This document shows, piece after piece, positions 28,406-38,071 of a DNA stretch of 64,000 bases. Both the position numbers and the translations under genes were made by a program. A model generated the notes under the pieces. The model made no database searches and had not been told where the DNA came from. It saw nothing but the letters and a program-made list of their open reading frames with translations. Source of the stretch: Brachyspira hyodysenteriae ATCC 27164 (GTDB lineage Bacteria > Spirochaetota > Brachyspiria > Brachyspirales > Brachyspiraceae); NCBI RefSeq assembly GCF_001676785.2, contig NZ_CP015910.2, positions 1,178,001-1,242,000 of the forward strand. Reading direction: 5' to 3'. The first letter of the stretch is position 1. Each line of letters opens with the position of its first letter.

Positions 28406-29566
28406 TTATATAGTGTAACTTTCATATTCTTTAAAATATTTATCTGAATCTGTTACTATAATATTATCAAAACTATCAAATTCTAAATAATCTATATCTT
28501 TTAGAGTTTCCTGTATATCATTAACATCTATATCATCATGAATCATATTTTTTATATCTTTTATAGTATAATATAGTTTTATATATTTTATTTCAGAAAA
28601 TAAAGTTTCTATTTTCAGAATAGAATATATTAAAACTATCAATTTATCTTTTAATTCAGTTTTTTTTATGGATTTAATTTTTAATATTGTACTTATAACT
28701 TTCATAGCAGTCATTTTGAATATTTTGAATCTTAATTCAGCATTATTATATACCATTTTTATTAATTCTTCTTTTGTAATAATATCTATAATAGAATCTT
28801 CTAAAACTACAGCAGTTGTAAATAAGGTTTTATACTCAAGATTTGGAGCATATGCATCTATAATGCATTGTTCAGGATATATCATTCTAGTAATATAATC
28901 AGAATCCGCTATATTATATATTCCGACTTTTCCAGATTTTATATAATAAATACGATTAGTAGCTTCTAATTCAGTATATATACAATATCCTTTATACATT
29001 TTATAAGAATTATTTTCTATACATTCCGGTTCTTTTGATTTAGTTAAGGTTTTCATGAAATTTTTTACATTATTAAAATGATCAATATCATAATAATCGT
29101 TGAATAAGTTTATATATGATAAGCATAATTTATAACTTGCATCAATAAATCCGTTTTCCTTATATATAGATGCCATAGTTAAGATATCTTCTTTATTATA
29201 TAAATCTACTTTGTTTCTTATTATTAAGCTATAATATTTACCGAGCCAGATTTCTAATATAGATGATAAATGATTAGATATTCTATTTATCAAATGTTTA
29301 TTATTAATTCTATTTATATTTTCTATTTTTATTTCCCATAATTCTGTATCTTCTATTGTTTCTATAGTTGAATAATAAGGTTCTTCTGTTATAGATGCTA
29401 TTAAACCTACAATATGTCCCATTTTATATTTAGAAGAAGTATCATAAAAATCATTATTAACGACAACACTACCTTTTGAAATTATATAAAAACAATCTTT
29501 GGCATTTTGGGAATATTTTAATATAACACTACCTTTTTTATATTTTACTAATCTATATTTTTCCAT
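28406..29566 (-). CDS. Dual cyclic-nucleotide-binding-domain protein, copy 5
   Basis: A 386-residue paralog. Barrel 1 is a little shorter in its second strand pair; it has G-H-I-V-G-L and E-E-P-Y-Y-S-T. Linker: L-G-K-Y-Y-S-L-I, D-L-Y-N-K-E-D-I-L-T-M-A-S-I-Y-K-E-N-G-F. Barrel 2: K-G-Y-C-I-Y-T-E and K-T-L-F-T-T-A-V-V-L-E-D-S-I. The C-terminal helix-turn-helix region is acidic and ends F-K-E-Y-E-S-Y. A consensus promoter (29600-29627) lies upstream and probably drives copies 5 and 4. Confidence 0.8.
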   Translation of the reverse strand: MEKYRLVKYKKGSVILKYSQNAKDCFYIISKGSVVVNNDFYDTSSKYKMGHIVGLIASITEEPYYSTIETIEDTELWEIKIENINRINNKHLINRISNHLSSILEIWLGKYYSLIIRNKVDLYNKEDILTMASIYKENGFIDASYKLCLSYINLFNDYYDIDHFNNVKNFMKTLTKSKEPECIENNSYKMYKGYCIYTELEATNRIYYIKSGKVGIYNIADSDYITRMIYPEQCIIDAYAPNLEYKTLFTTAVVLEDSIIDIITKEELIKMVYNNAELRFKIFKMTAMKVISTILKIKSIKKTELKDKLIVLIYSILKIETLFSEIKYIKLYYTIKDIKNMIHDDIDVNDIQETLKDIDYLEFDSFDNIIVTDSDKYFKEYESYTI

Positions 29567-29599
29567 AGATATATATTCTTTAATATTATTTACTTAAAA

Positions 29600-29627
29600 A
29601 TTATAATACTTAGAAAAATTATGTCAA
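29600..29627 (-). promoter_or_regulatory. Consensus promoter of cNMP-domain copies 5 and 4
   Basis: Minus strand TTGACA (29622-29627), 16 bases, TATAAT (29600-29605), with the same GTTGACATAATT context as the copy 3 promoter. Confidence 0.75.
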
Positions 29628-29637
29628 CAAGAAAAGG

Positions 29638-30804
29638 TTATATTATATAATTTTTATATTTTTTAAAATAATTTTCGATGTTTGTTATTTTGATATTGGA
29701 GTTACTATCTAATTCTACATATTGTATATTTTTCAATTCATTACATATTTCTTTATTATCAGCATCGATATTAAGCATATTTTTTATATCTTCTATAGTA
29801 TACAATAATGTTAATTTTGTGATATCTTTATTATACAAAGTTTCCATTTTAAGTACAGAATATATAATAATTATTAATTTAGTACTTAATTCATCTTTTT
29901 TCATAGCTTTAACTTTTAAAACGGCATTATTTACTTTAATTGCTACCATTTTTATGAAATTAATTCTTAATGATTTATTATTATATATCATATCTATTAA
30001 TTGATTTTTAGTCATTATATTTATAATAGAATCTTCAAGTACTATAGCTGTTGTTAATAATGGCTGATACTCTAGTGTAGGATTATATCCGTTTATAATA
30101 TACCCATCTGTATAAATATTTCTAACTATCTGTTTTGAATTAACTATACTATATATTCCAACTTTACCGGATTGTATTATATATATATTATCGCTTGAAT
30201 ATATTTCCGTATATATGCAATATCCTTTTGGGAATTTATATATATTATTTTCTATATGTTCTAATTCTTTAGTATATTTTATATTTTCTATGTCATTTAT
30301 GAATTTTTTGACTTTAGTTATATCATTGCTTTCAGGAAAAAGTTCAATATATTTTAAACATAATTTATAACTTGCATCTATATATCCATTATTTTTATAA
30401 ATATTTGCCATAGTTATAGTATCATCTTTATTATACAAATCTACTTTATTTACAGCTAATATAGTATAATATTTGCTTAGCCAAGTTTCCAATATGAAAT
30501 ATAAATAGTTATACATTTTTATAAGCAGATTTTCATCTTTTATATTTATAATGCTTTCAATGTTTATTTTTATAAGCTCTGAAGTTTCTTCTACTTCTAC
30601 TGTTGAAAAATATGGTTCTTCTATGATAGCTGATATTAATCCTATTATGCTTCCTTTTACATTTTTATGTTTATATTCTTTGTAAAAGTCATAATATGAT
30701 GTAGCTTTACCATCCATTAATATGTAAAAATATTTGGGAGGATTTTCACCGGATTTAATAATAATGTCATTTTTATTGAAGTTTACTGTATCATATTTAT
30801 CCAT
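29638..30804 (-). CDS. Dual cyclic-nucleotide-binding-domain protein, copy 6
   Basis: A 388-residue paralog. Barrel 1: G-S-I-I-G-L and E-E-P-Y-F-S-T. Linker: L-S-K-Y-Y-T-I-L, D-L-Y-N-K-D-D-T-I-T-M-A-N-I-Y-K-N-N-G-Y, A-S-Y-K-L-C. Barrel 2: K-G-Y-C-I-Y-T-E and Q-P-L-L-T-T-A-I-V-L-E-D-S-I. The C-terminus ends Y-F-K-K-Y-K-N-Y. AGGAT lies 7 bases before the ATG, and an own promoter lies at 30850-30877, so this copy can be expressed alone. Confidence 0.8.
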   Translation of the reverse strand: MDKYDTVNFNKNDIIIKSGENPPKYFYILMDGKATSYYDFYKEYKHKNVKGSIIGLISAIIEEPYFSTVEVEETSELIKINIESIINIKDENLLIKMYNYLYFILETWLSKYYTILAVNKVDLYNKDDTITMANIYKNNGYIDASYKLCLKYIELFPESNDITKVKKFINDIENIKYTKELEHIENNIYKFPKGYCIYTEIYSSDNIYIIQSGKVGIYSIVNSKQIVRNIYTDGYIINGYNPTLEYQPLLTTAIVLEDSIINIMTKNQLIDMIYNNKSLRINFIKMVAIKVNNAVLKVKAMKKDELSTKLIIIIYSVLKMETLYNKDITKLTLLYTIEDIKNMLNIDADNKEICNELKNIQYVELDSNSNIKITNIENYFKKYKNYII

Positions 30805-30849
30805 AAAAATCCTATTATTTTTGATAACTAATATAAATCAAGACCGTTT

Positions 30850-30877
30850 ATTATATTATAAAATAGTATTATGTCAA
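30850..30877 (-). promoter_or_regulatory. Consensus promoter of cNMP-domain copy 6
   Basis: Minus strand TTGACA (30872-30877), 16 bases, TATAAT (30850-30855). The -35 is again followed by TAAT. Confidence 0.75.
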
Positions 30878-30912
30878 TATTTTACTTTTAAAAATGCTTG
30901 TATATAATAAAA

Positions 30913-32100
30913 TTACTGTGATATATTTGGATTGGAATTTCTTTTTCTATACATATCATACTCTTTGAAAAAGCTTTGTATATTTGGTATTATTATTTTT
31001 TCATTACTAGAGAATAATATTACTTTTACTTTATTTATTTCTGATTTTATATAATTAACATTTTCTATACCAACCATACTGCATATATCATGAGCAGTGT
31101 ATGGCAGTTCTAAAAAATCTATGTTTTTATCAAAAAGCAATTCTGTTTTAATAAATGAGTATACCATATTATAAAATTTTCCTATAGGGTTTTTTATGGT
31201 AATACTGTAGCTTTTTATTATAGTATTATATGTTCTTCTTGCCATTATATTAACAAGATGATATTGCAATTTAGTATTATTAGATGCTAGTCTTAAAAAA
31301 TCTTCTTTATTTATAACTTGTAATATTGTATCTTCTAGTACTATACAAGTTGTAAGTAATAGTTTGTTTCCTAATATTGGTTTATATCCTATAATATTTC
31401 CGCTTTTAAATATTATTCTGGTAATAATTTTTCCGTCAAATACACTGTATACACCAACTTTTCCATCTCTTATTACATATAGCTCTGTATTGTTTTCAAA
31501 TTCAGAAAATATACATGTGCCGTTTTTATATTCATATAGATTATAACTTATTTCCAAAGGAGGTTTTATATTGTAATTGCTTTCTATATCATGTATTTTT
31601 TCATTTATTTCTGTATGATCTTCATTAGGGAAAATTTCTATTATTTTTTTATACATATAAAGAGCAGTAGATTTATATCCATTATCATTATAAATATTTG
31701 CTATTTCAAGTGCATTATTTTCTTTATAGCTTCCAATATTTAAAGATTCAGACAATTTATAAAAATATTTACCCAACCATATTTCCATAAATTTTATTAA
31801 ATACTTATATATTTTTTCTATTATCTTTGTATCTTCTATATTGTATATATCTTTAACATGTATTTCTACTAACTGTACATCTGTTGCTGCTATTGCTGTT
31901 GAATAATAAGGTTCTGAAAGTATAGCAGAAACCATACCTATTATATCTCCAGCTACAAATTCAAAATTAGTATTTTCTATAACATAATTTTTCTCTACTA
32001 TTGTACCTTCTTTGATTATATAAAATACTTCTCTTGCATTTTCTCCAGCAACAAATATTGCAGAATCTTTTTTAAATTCAATTATATTAAAATCAATCAT
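30913..32100 (-). CDS. Dual cyclic-nucleotide-binding-domain protein, copy 7
   Basis: A 395-residue paralog and the outermost copy. Barrel 1: G-D-I-I-G-M and S-E-P-Y-Y-S-T. The linker has a better TPR hairpin than the inner copies (A-L-E-I-A-N-I-Y-N-D-N-G-Y then A-L-Y-M-Y-K-K-I). Barrel 2: N-G-T-C-I-F-S-E and K-L-L-L-T-T-C-I-V-L-E-D-T-I. The C-terminus keeps a Crp-like A-H-D-I-C-S-M-V-G-I-E and a longer tail (Y-R-K-R-N-S), as in copy 1. GGAT precedes the ATG and a promoter lies at 32130. It and copy 1 may be the older members from which the inner five arose (inference). Confidence 0.8.
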   Translation of the reverse strand: MIDFNIIEFKKDSAIFVAGENAREVFYIIKEGTIVEKNYVIENTNFEFVAGDIIGMVSAILSEPYYSTAIAATDVQLVEIHVKDIYNIEDTKIIEKIYKYLIKFMEIWLGKYFYKLSESLNIGSYKENNALEIANIYNDNGYKSTALYMYKKIIEIFPNEDHTEINEKIHDIESNYNIKPPLEISYNLYEYKNGTCIFSEFENNTELYVIRDGKVGVYSVFDGKIITRIIFKSGNIIGYKPILGNKLLLTTCIVLEDTILQVINKEDFLRLASNNTKLQYHLVNIMARRTYNTIIKSYSITIKNPIGKFYNMVYSFIKTELLFDKNIDFLELPYTAHDICSMVGIENVNYIKSEINKVKVILFSSNEKIIIPNIQSFFKEYDMYRKRNSNPNISQ

Positions 32101-32129
32101 AATTAATATCCATAATTTTATATATAGAT

Positions 32130-32157
32130 ATTATACTTTATAATTGGCATATAACAA
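32130..32157 (-). promoter_or_regulatory. Predicted promoter of cNMP-domain copy 7
   Basis: Minus strand TTGTTA (32152-32157), 16 bases, TATAAT (32130-32135). Confidence 0.55.
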
Positions 32158-32318
32158 GATATTAATTATTTTTATTAATAAAATAATTAATGATATTATA
32201 GTGTAATAATGATTACTAGTATACTAACTTTACTTTATAAATTATTAATTTATATTAAAAAAATAAGTATTTTATACAATATTATATTTGTATACTTAAC
32301 ATAATCAAAATTCTTTAT

Positions 32319-32347
32319 TTGACTTTAATTGAAATTTACATTATTAT
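32319..32347 (+). promoter_or_regulatory. Predicted promoter for tyrS
   Basis: TTGACT (32319-32324), 17 bases, TATTAT (32342-32347). The rest of the 32101-32408 gap is plain AT-rich sequence; no T-box leader was seen. Confidence 0.5.
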
Positions 32348-32408
32348 TAATATCCTACTATAATTATATTTTTGTTATAATAATTTTTTTATTAAAGGGA
32401 TATTAAAA

Positions 32409-33605
32409 ATGGAAGATAAAAAATACAGTGTTGAAGAATCTATAGAATTAATTACAAGAGGAATCAGCGAAGTTATTGGATTAGATGAAATAAAAGAAAA
32501 ATTAAAAAGCGGAAAACAATTAACTGTAAAAGCAGGATTCGATCCTACAGCACCTGATATACATTTAGGTCATACTGTACTTTTAAGAAAAATGAGACAT
32601 TTTCAATTATTGGGTCATAAAGTAATATTCTTGATAGGGGACTTTACCGGAAGAATAGGGGATCCTTCAGGAAAAACTAAAACCAGACCAAGACTTACAT
32701 TAGAAGATGTTTTGAAAAATGCAGAAACCTATAAGCAGCAGGTTTTTAAAATATTAGATCCTGAAAAAACAATAGTAGAGTTTAATTCTAAATGGCTTGA
32801 AAAAATGAGTTTTGCAGATGTATTAGGATTAACTTCAAGATATACAGTGGCACAGATGATAGAGAGAGATGATTTTTCTAAAAGATATAAAAACGGACAG
32901 CCTATTAGTATTATGGAATTTTTATATCCTCTGGCACAAGGATACGATTCTGTTGCTTTAGAATGCGATGTTGAGCTTGGAGGTAATGATCAGAAATTTA
33001 ATTTGCTTGTTGGAAGAACTTTAATGAAGGAATACGGATTATCTCCTCAGGCAGTTATTACTGTACCATTGTTAGAAGGTTTAGATGGTGTTGAGAAGAT
33101 GAGTAAATCTTTAGGAAATTATATTGGTATATATGACAGTGCTAAAGATATGTATGGTAAGGCAATGAGTATACCAGATAGTTTAATATCAAAGTATATG
33201 GAACTTCTTACAGATATACCTATAGATGATATAAAAAATTATGTTAAAGCTATGGAAAATGGAGAAAATCCTAGAAACATAAAAGGAATATTGGCAAAAG
33301 AGATAGTAAAAATATATCATGGAGAAGAAGAGGCTTTGAATGCTGAAGAAGAGTTTAAAAGAATATTTAGCTCTAAAGGACTTCCAGATGAAATAGAAGA
33401 AGTTACTATCAATAAAGATGAGAATATTTTGAATGTATTAGCTACATGTATGTCATCAGAAAGTAAGTCAAATTTAAAAAGACTTGTTTCTCAAGGCAGC
33501 GTAACATTAGATAATGAAAAGATAAATGATATAAACGCATTGGTTTCAAAAGAGGGTATTTTAAAAGTAGGTAAACGCAATTTCTTTAAAATTAAATTTT
33601 CTTAA
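32409..33605 (+). CDS. tyrS: Tyrosyl-tRNA synthetase
   Basis: A 398-residue class I aminoacyl-tRNA synthetase that charges tRNA-Tyr. The HIGH-type motif is H-L-G-H at 52-55, in [10 protein letters not shown], and K-M-S-K-S is at 230-234. The [10 protein letters not shown] form and the 398-residue length suggest the TyrZ-type branch. A C-terminal S4-like RNA-binding domain covers about 335-398. AGGGAT lies 8 bases before the ATG. The lptD-like gene starts 27 bases after the stop with its own ribosome binding site, so the genes could share a transcript. Confidence 0.96.
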   Translation: MEDKKYSVEESIELITRGISEVIGLDEIKEKLKSGKQLTVKAGFDPTAPDIHLGHTVLLRKMRHFQLLGHKVIFLIGDFTGRIGDPSGKTKTRPRLTLEDVLKNAETYKQQVFKILDPEKTIVEFNSKWLEKMSFADVLGLTSRYTVAQMIERDDFSKRYKNGQPISIMEFLYPLAQGYDSVALECDVELGGNDQKFNLLVGRTLMKEYGLSPQAVITVPLLEGLDGVEKMSKSLGNYIGIYDSAKDMYGKAMSIPDSLISKYMELLTDIPIDDIKNYVKAMENGENPRNIKGILAKEIVKIYHGEEEALNAEEEFKRIFSSKGLPDEIEEVTINKDENILNVLATCMSSESKSNLKRLVSQGSVTLDNEKINDINALVSKEGILKVGKRNFFKIKFS

Positions 33606-33632
33606 ATTAATTATTGAGTTTTAGAGGATATA

Positions 33633-36575
33633 ATGCGAATCTTTATCTTGTTATTATTTACATTGATTTTTAATGTATGTTTATATGCTCAGGATACTAA
33701 TGTAAATAATACAGCAGCAACAAATAATACTACTGCAGCAACCAATAATGTAGGCGAAAGTGCAATAATGCAGATAAATAGATTTGATGCTAAAAGAAAT
33801 CCTGTATCATTTATTAATTTAGTTAATTTTACACCATATTATGTATTGCAGGAATATGCTAGGGTTAATAATATAGAAATTTATCCCTATGATACTGAAA
33901 GTACATTAAGAGCAAGAATCATTGAAAGACAAGTAAATATAAAACAGGAAGTTATTAATAATAAAGATGAAATACGCGAAGTAGCAAGAACAACTATAAA
34001 TAGAGGCGGTGCTCAGGTAGAACTTATAGGTGCAGATTTTGCTGAAAGATATACCATAGATGAAGCAGGTGAAGAGCTTATATCATTATATGGTAATGTT
34101 ACCATGAAAATGTATAATAATACATTAGTTGCTGATAAGGTTGTTTATAGCTTAAAAACAGGAGAAGTTTTTGCTTCAGGAAATTTAACTGTAGCATCTG
34201 AAGGAAGTACTTTCAAAGGTGAATGGTTTATGCTTAATAGAGAAAGTAAAAGAGGCATACTATTCGGCGGAAATACGAAATTCATGAGTTTTACAGTTGA
34301 AGGGCGTATAATTAAATTTAATGACCAAGATTTTTTTGCTGAAAACAGCAGTGTGAGTTTTTCACGTCTTACTCCTATAGCGCATGATTTTTTAGCGAGC
34401 AGAGTTTATCTTTGGGATACTAAAAAGATGATGGTTTTCAATAGTATCTATAGGGTAGGAAGACAGCCTGTATTTTATTTTCCATTATTTATACAGAATA
34501 ATTTTGGTACTGGTATAATATCTTCTTTTGGGCAGTCTTTGAGAGAAGGTGTTTATATTCAAAATTATAAGATATTTAATTTATATGGTGTGCAGCATAA
34601 GATAAGATTCGATGCCTATCAGAAATTAGGTTTTTTATTAGGAGATGAAATAAGGTATACAAGTCAGTATCAGGATTTAGCACTTGATGCTATGTTTGCT
34701 TTTGGAAGGCAGTATTATTTATTTGATTCCTATATTACTTCAAGTGTAGGATTTGGTACAAGGTATGTTAACTATTTTGGATCAGGTGAAGGCGGAAAGT
34801 TTGTACCAAGATATAAATTTCAATATGATCATACCATTCAATTATATAATAGCCAAAATATAAATAGTTATATTACAGGAAAGTTAAATTTAAATAGCGA
34901 CTTATATTTCAGATCTGATTTTTACAATCAAAGAGGACAGTTTGATATATTAACATTTTTTACATCACTTACAGGAAATTTGCAGGACATAGGAGATTCT
35001 TATCCTGAAAATTATATTGAAAATTCTGTTTATCTTAATAATAATATTTACGGACTTAATTTAAAAGTTGGTGCAGAATGGGATTTAGAATCTGTTAGAA
35101 ATATATCGGTTGATGTTAATACTAATTTCGACTATTATATGCCTAAACCATATAAACTTGTACTTCCTTCTGTAGAAGCTAGTTACAATTCTATATTTGG
35201 AAATGAGACATCTTATTACTTTCCAAATCTTAACATTAACTATAATTTAAGAGCTAATTATAATCATACTATAAATTATAAGACTTCTGAAGGTATTGCT
35301 TTTTATAACAATCCTATGCTTGACTCACAATTAAATGATAAACTTGCTGAAAGAGATAATCTTAATTTACATGGTGATATATCAAGAGCTTTTACTAATG
35401 ATTTTTTAAGATTTGTACCTAGCTTTAATATGGAATACTCATATCAAAATAGTATAGATCCTAAAGCAGAAGATTTGATTTATGATAAAGATAATACTTA
35501 CTTTGGTATAGGCACAGGAATGAATTTTTCTATGTTTTTACCTTACAGTATATTGCCATATGATTTCACAAGATATTTTGAACCTACTGTTAGATGGGAT
35601 ACAACATATACATTGGGATATAGATTTAAAGAAAAATACATTGATACAGATTATAAAGATTCTCAATTCGGTGAATTTAATAATCATAGCTTTACAACTA
35701 GATTTTCTATGGGCGGAACCGGATACAGCTTATTTTATTTGCCTGATTTGAATCTCAATATGGAAACATTTATAACTACAGGTTATGATTTTATACCTAG
35801 TTATAATTCAGAAACAAGAACTTATCAAGTTGAATTTTCTACAAATAAAATGCTTACAACTGAAGTAGGTGCTTCAGCAAGACTTTTATATAATCAATCT
35901 TATGTTTCTTATGATATAACTAGAAATTTATTAGGAACTAATTTAACAGCAAATAGAATAAATGCATATTTTCACTTTCCTATACCTTTAGGTAAAATTA
36001 CAGATTGGATTTTAATAAAAAACAATAAAAGACCTTTCTTTGATGGTATAGTTAATGATTTTAATTTATATTTTGGTTTTGCCTTTACTCATGATTTTAT
36101 AAATTATAGATATAATACTACCGCATTTACATTTGGTATAGAGCTTCAGGTTTTGGAACAATGGAAATTTAGAATAGCAACTACTAGTGCAAATGAGAAT
36201 GCATATAGATATATAAAATCTTATGCAGAAAAAGAAAATCAAACTTGGGTTAATCCTTTTTGGGATATCATAAATTCATTCAATTTCTCTGACAGTAAAA
36301 AAAGAACTGAAAGTTTATTTAAATTAAAATCTATAGAAGCTAGTGTTTGGCATGAATTAGACGGATGGCAGATTCAGGCTACATTTGCTGTAAGACCTTC
36401 TACTCTCCCTTCTGATATTACTTCAGGTTCAGTAAAAGGAGTTTATTGGAACAAGGAGTTTTGGATTGAATTTACTCTTACAGACTTTCCTAATGTTGGA
36501 TTGCCTAAGAAAGAATATAATCTTAATAGTACTATTACCGATTTACAAGATAGTGCTGCTGTTACTACTCCATGA
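33633..36575 (+). CDS. LptD-like (OstA) outer-membrane assembly protein
   Basis: A 980-residue protein resembling LptD, the outer-membrane barrel that inserts lipopolysaccharide. A signal peptide (residues 1-19, ending L-Y-A-Q) is followed by an Asn/Thr/Ala-rich linker, an OstA-type periplasmic jellyroll (about 125-260, with repeated strand motifs such as L-Y-G-N-V-T-M-K and V-F-A-S-G-N-L-T-V), and a long region of alternating aromatic strands typical of a barrel. F-Y-F-P-L-F-I-Q-N-N-F-G-T-G matches the start of the LptD barrel region. LptD in other bacteria works with lipoprotein LptE, which is not seen here. AGAGGAT precedes the ATG. The gene ends with TGA. Confidence 0.82.
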   Translation: MRIFILLLFTLIFNVCLYAQDTNVNNTAATNNTTAATNNVGESAIMQINRFDAKRNPVSFINLVNFTPYYVLQEYARVNNIEIYPYDTESTLRARIIERQVNIKQEVINNKDEIREVARTTINRGGAQVELIGADFAERYTIDEAGEELISLYGNVTMKMYNNTLVADKVVYSLKTGEVFASGNLTVASEGSTFKGEWFMLNRESKRGILFGGNTKFMSFTVEGRIIKFNDQDFFAENSSVSFSRLTPIAHDFLASRVYLWDTKKMMVFNSIYRVGRQPVFYFPLFIQNNFGTGIISSFGQSLREGVYIQNYKIFNLYGVQHKIRFDAYQKLGFLLGDEIRYTSQYQDLALDAMFAFGRQYYLFDSYITSSVGFGTRYVNYFGSGEGGKFVPRYKFQYDHTIQLYNSQNINSYITGKLNLNSDLYFRSDFYNQRGQFDILTFFTSLTGNLQDIGDSYPENYIENSVYLNNNIYGLNLKVGAEWDLESVRNISVDVNTNFDYYMPKPYKLVLPSVEASYNSIFGNETSYYFPNLNINYNLRANYNHTINYKTSEGIAFYNNPMLDSQLNDKLAERDNLNLHGDISRAFTNDFLRFVPSFNMEYSYQNSIDPKAEDLIYDKDNTYFGIGTGMNFSMFLPYSILPYDFTRYFEPTVRWDTTYTLGYRFKEKYIDTDYKDSQFGEFNNHSFTTRFSMGGTGYSLFYLPDLNLNMETFITTGYDFIPSYNSETRTYQVEFSTNKMLTTEVGASARLLYNQSYVSYDITRNLLGTNLTANRINAYFHFPIPLGKITDWILIKNNKRPFFDGIVNDFNLYFGFAFTHDFINYRYNTTAFTFGIELQVLEQWKFRIATTSANENAYRYIKSYAEKENQTWVNPFWDIINSFNFSDSKKRTESLFKLKSIEASVWHELDGWQIQATFAVRPSTLPSDITSGSVKGVYWNKEFWIEFTLTDFPNVGLPKKEYNLNSTITDLQDSAAVTTP

Positions 36576-36608
36576 TTATATTAGTATTTTTATAGAGAGT
36601 TATTTTTT

Positions 36609-37991
36609 ATGAAAAAAATTTTTATTATTATGTTATATTTCAGTGTATTTCTATTTGCTGAAGATTTTACTGAGATATTAACTAATGAAGTATCAGAAGA
36701 AAATTTAATTGTAAGCTATGAAAGTATATATGATGCTATAGATAATTATGATGCTGAATATATAAGAACAGCTATAAGTAATGGAAATATAAATATCAAT
36801 TCAAAACTGCCTGATGATTACACAAATAATTTAGGAGGAGCTACTCCTTTACTTTATTCTATATATAAAAATGCCGGGGAAATAACTGAAATATTAATAG
36901 AGAATGGAGCTAATTTAAAAGCCAGAGATTTTAAAACTTGGAATAGTATTATGTATGCTGCTGCTTTCTCTGACTTGAATACTATATCATTACTTGCTGA
37001 AAAAGACAGTACTTTGCTTGATACTAAGACAGAGTTTAATGTAACGCCTTTACATATAGCTTGCGATTATAATAATCTTGAAACAGTAATGTATTTATGC
37101 ACTAATTCTAATATTGATATTAATGCAAGAGATATAGACGGTTGGACTGCTCTTTATCATGCGGCGCATTCTAAAAGTATGGAAACTTATAATTTGCTCA
37201 TTATATTAGGAGCAGATACTAATATTGCGGATAATAATAATGTGCTTCCTGAGACTGTGCTTACTAGGAAAATTGAAGATGAAGTTAATGAATTAAGAGA
37301 TATTGATATTGAATTATTTAAAGCTATAGAAAAAGATGATTATAGAAACATTAGAGCTTTAATAAATAGAGGTGCTAATATTAATGCTAAAGATGGTTAT
37401 GGATTAAGTGCTTTACATTTGGCCATAAAAAATAATAGTTTTAAATCTGTTGATGTTCTTCTTGCAAATAAAAATATTGATTTAGAATCTAAACTTCCTG
37501 AAGGTTATTTCACTCATTTAGGAGATGATTCTACTGATGCTGTTTATATAGGTAAGGCAACTCCTCTGATATATGCTATATTTAAAAGTAAAGGCGATTC
37601 GAGAATATTTAATGAGCTTATGAAAAAAGGTGCAAATGTAAATGCTACTGATGAAGAAGGTTGGACTACTTTTTTATATGCTGCTGCTTTTGGAAATACT
37701 TCTATGCTGAGAAGTATTGCATATAAAAATAGAAAACTTGTTAATTCTAAAACTAAAAATAATGTAACTCCTTTGCATATGGCTGTTGTTTATGACAATA
37801 TAGATAATATAAAATATTTAGTTAGAAATTTAAAAGTTGATATTAATGCTAAAGATGATGATGGATGGACTGCTCTTTATTATGCTGCCGCCAACAACAA
37901 AAAAGAAGCGTATAAATTGCTTTTAAGATTGGGTGCTGACAAGGATATAGCCAATAATGAAGGATTAAAGCCTGCCGATGTTTTACGATAA
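36609..37991 (+). CDS. Exported ankyrin-repeat protein
   Basis: A 460-residue protein with an N-terminal signal peptide (residues 1-17, ending L-F-A-E) and two similar halves, each with four ankyrin repeats. Each half has the order N-x-N-S/L-K-L-P-D/E, G-x-A-T-P-L-x-Y-x-I, then V-T-P-L-H-x-A and D-G-W-T-A-L-Y-x-A-A, so the gene looks like an internal duplication. Export plus ankyrin repeats suggests a periplasmic or surface binding protein. GAGAG precedes the ATG. It follows the lptD-like gene by 33 bases and precedes a larger homolog. Confidence 0.8.
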   Translation: MKKIFIIMLYFSVFLFAEDFTEILTNEVSEENLIVSYESIYDAIDNYDAEYIRTAISNGNININSKLPDDYTNNLGGATPLLYSIYKNAGEITEILIENGANLKARDFKTWNSIMYAAAFSDLNTISLLAEKDSTLLDTKTEFNVTPLHIACDYNNLETVMYLCTNSNIDINARDIDGWTALYHAAHSKSMETYNLLIILGADTNIADNNNVLPETVLTRKIEDEVNELRDIDIELFKAIEKDDYRNIRALINRGANINAKDGYGLSALHLAIKNNSFKSVDVLLANKNIDLESKLPEGYFTHLGDDSTDAVYIGKATPLIYAIFKSKGDSRIFNELMKKGANVNATDEEGWTTFLYAAAFGNTSMLRSIAYKNRKLVNSKTKNNVTPLHMAVVYDNIDNIKYLVRNLKVDINAKDDDGWTALYYAAANNKKEAYKLLLRLGADKDIANNEGLKPADVLR

Positions 37992-38071
37992 ATTATAGAT
38001 TTTGTTATATTGCATTAATTAATTATTATTATATAATTTTTTATATTATGTTTACTGGGGAATTATTTTTT

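Noticed and set aside
32101-32408. T-box leader before tyrS
   Set aside because: No T-box sequence, specifier-loop structure or terminator is visible; only plain AT-rich DNA with a promoter.
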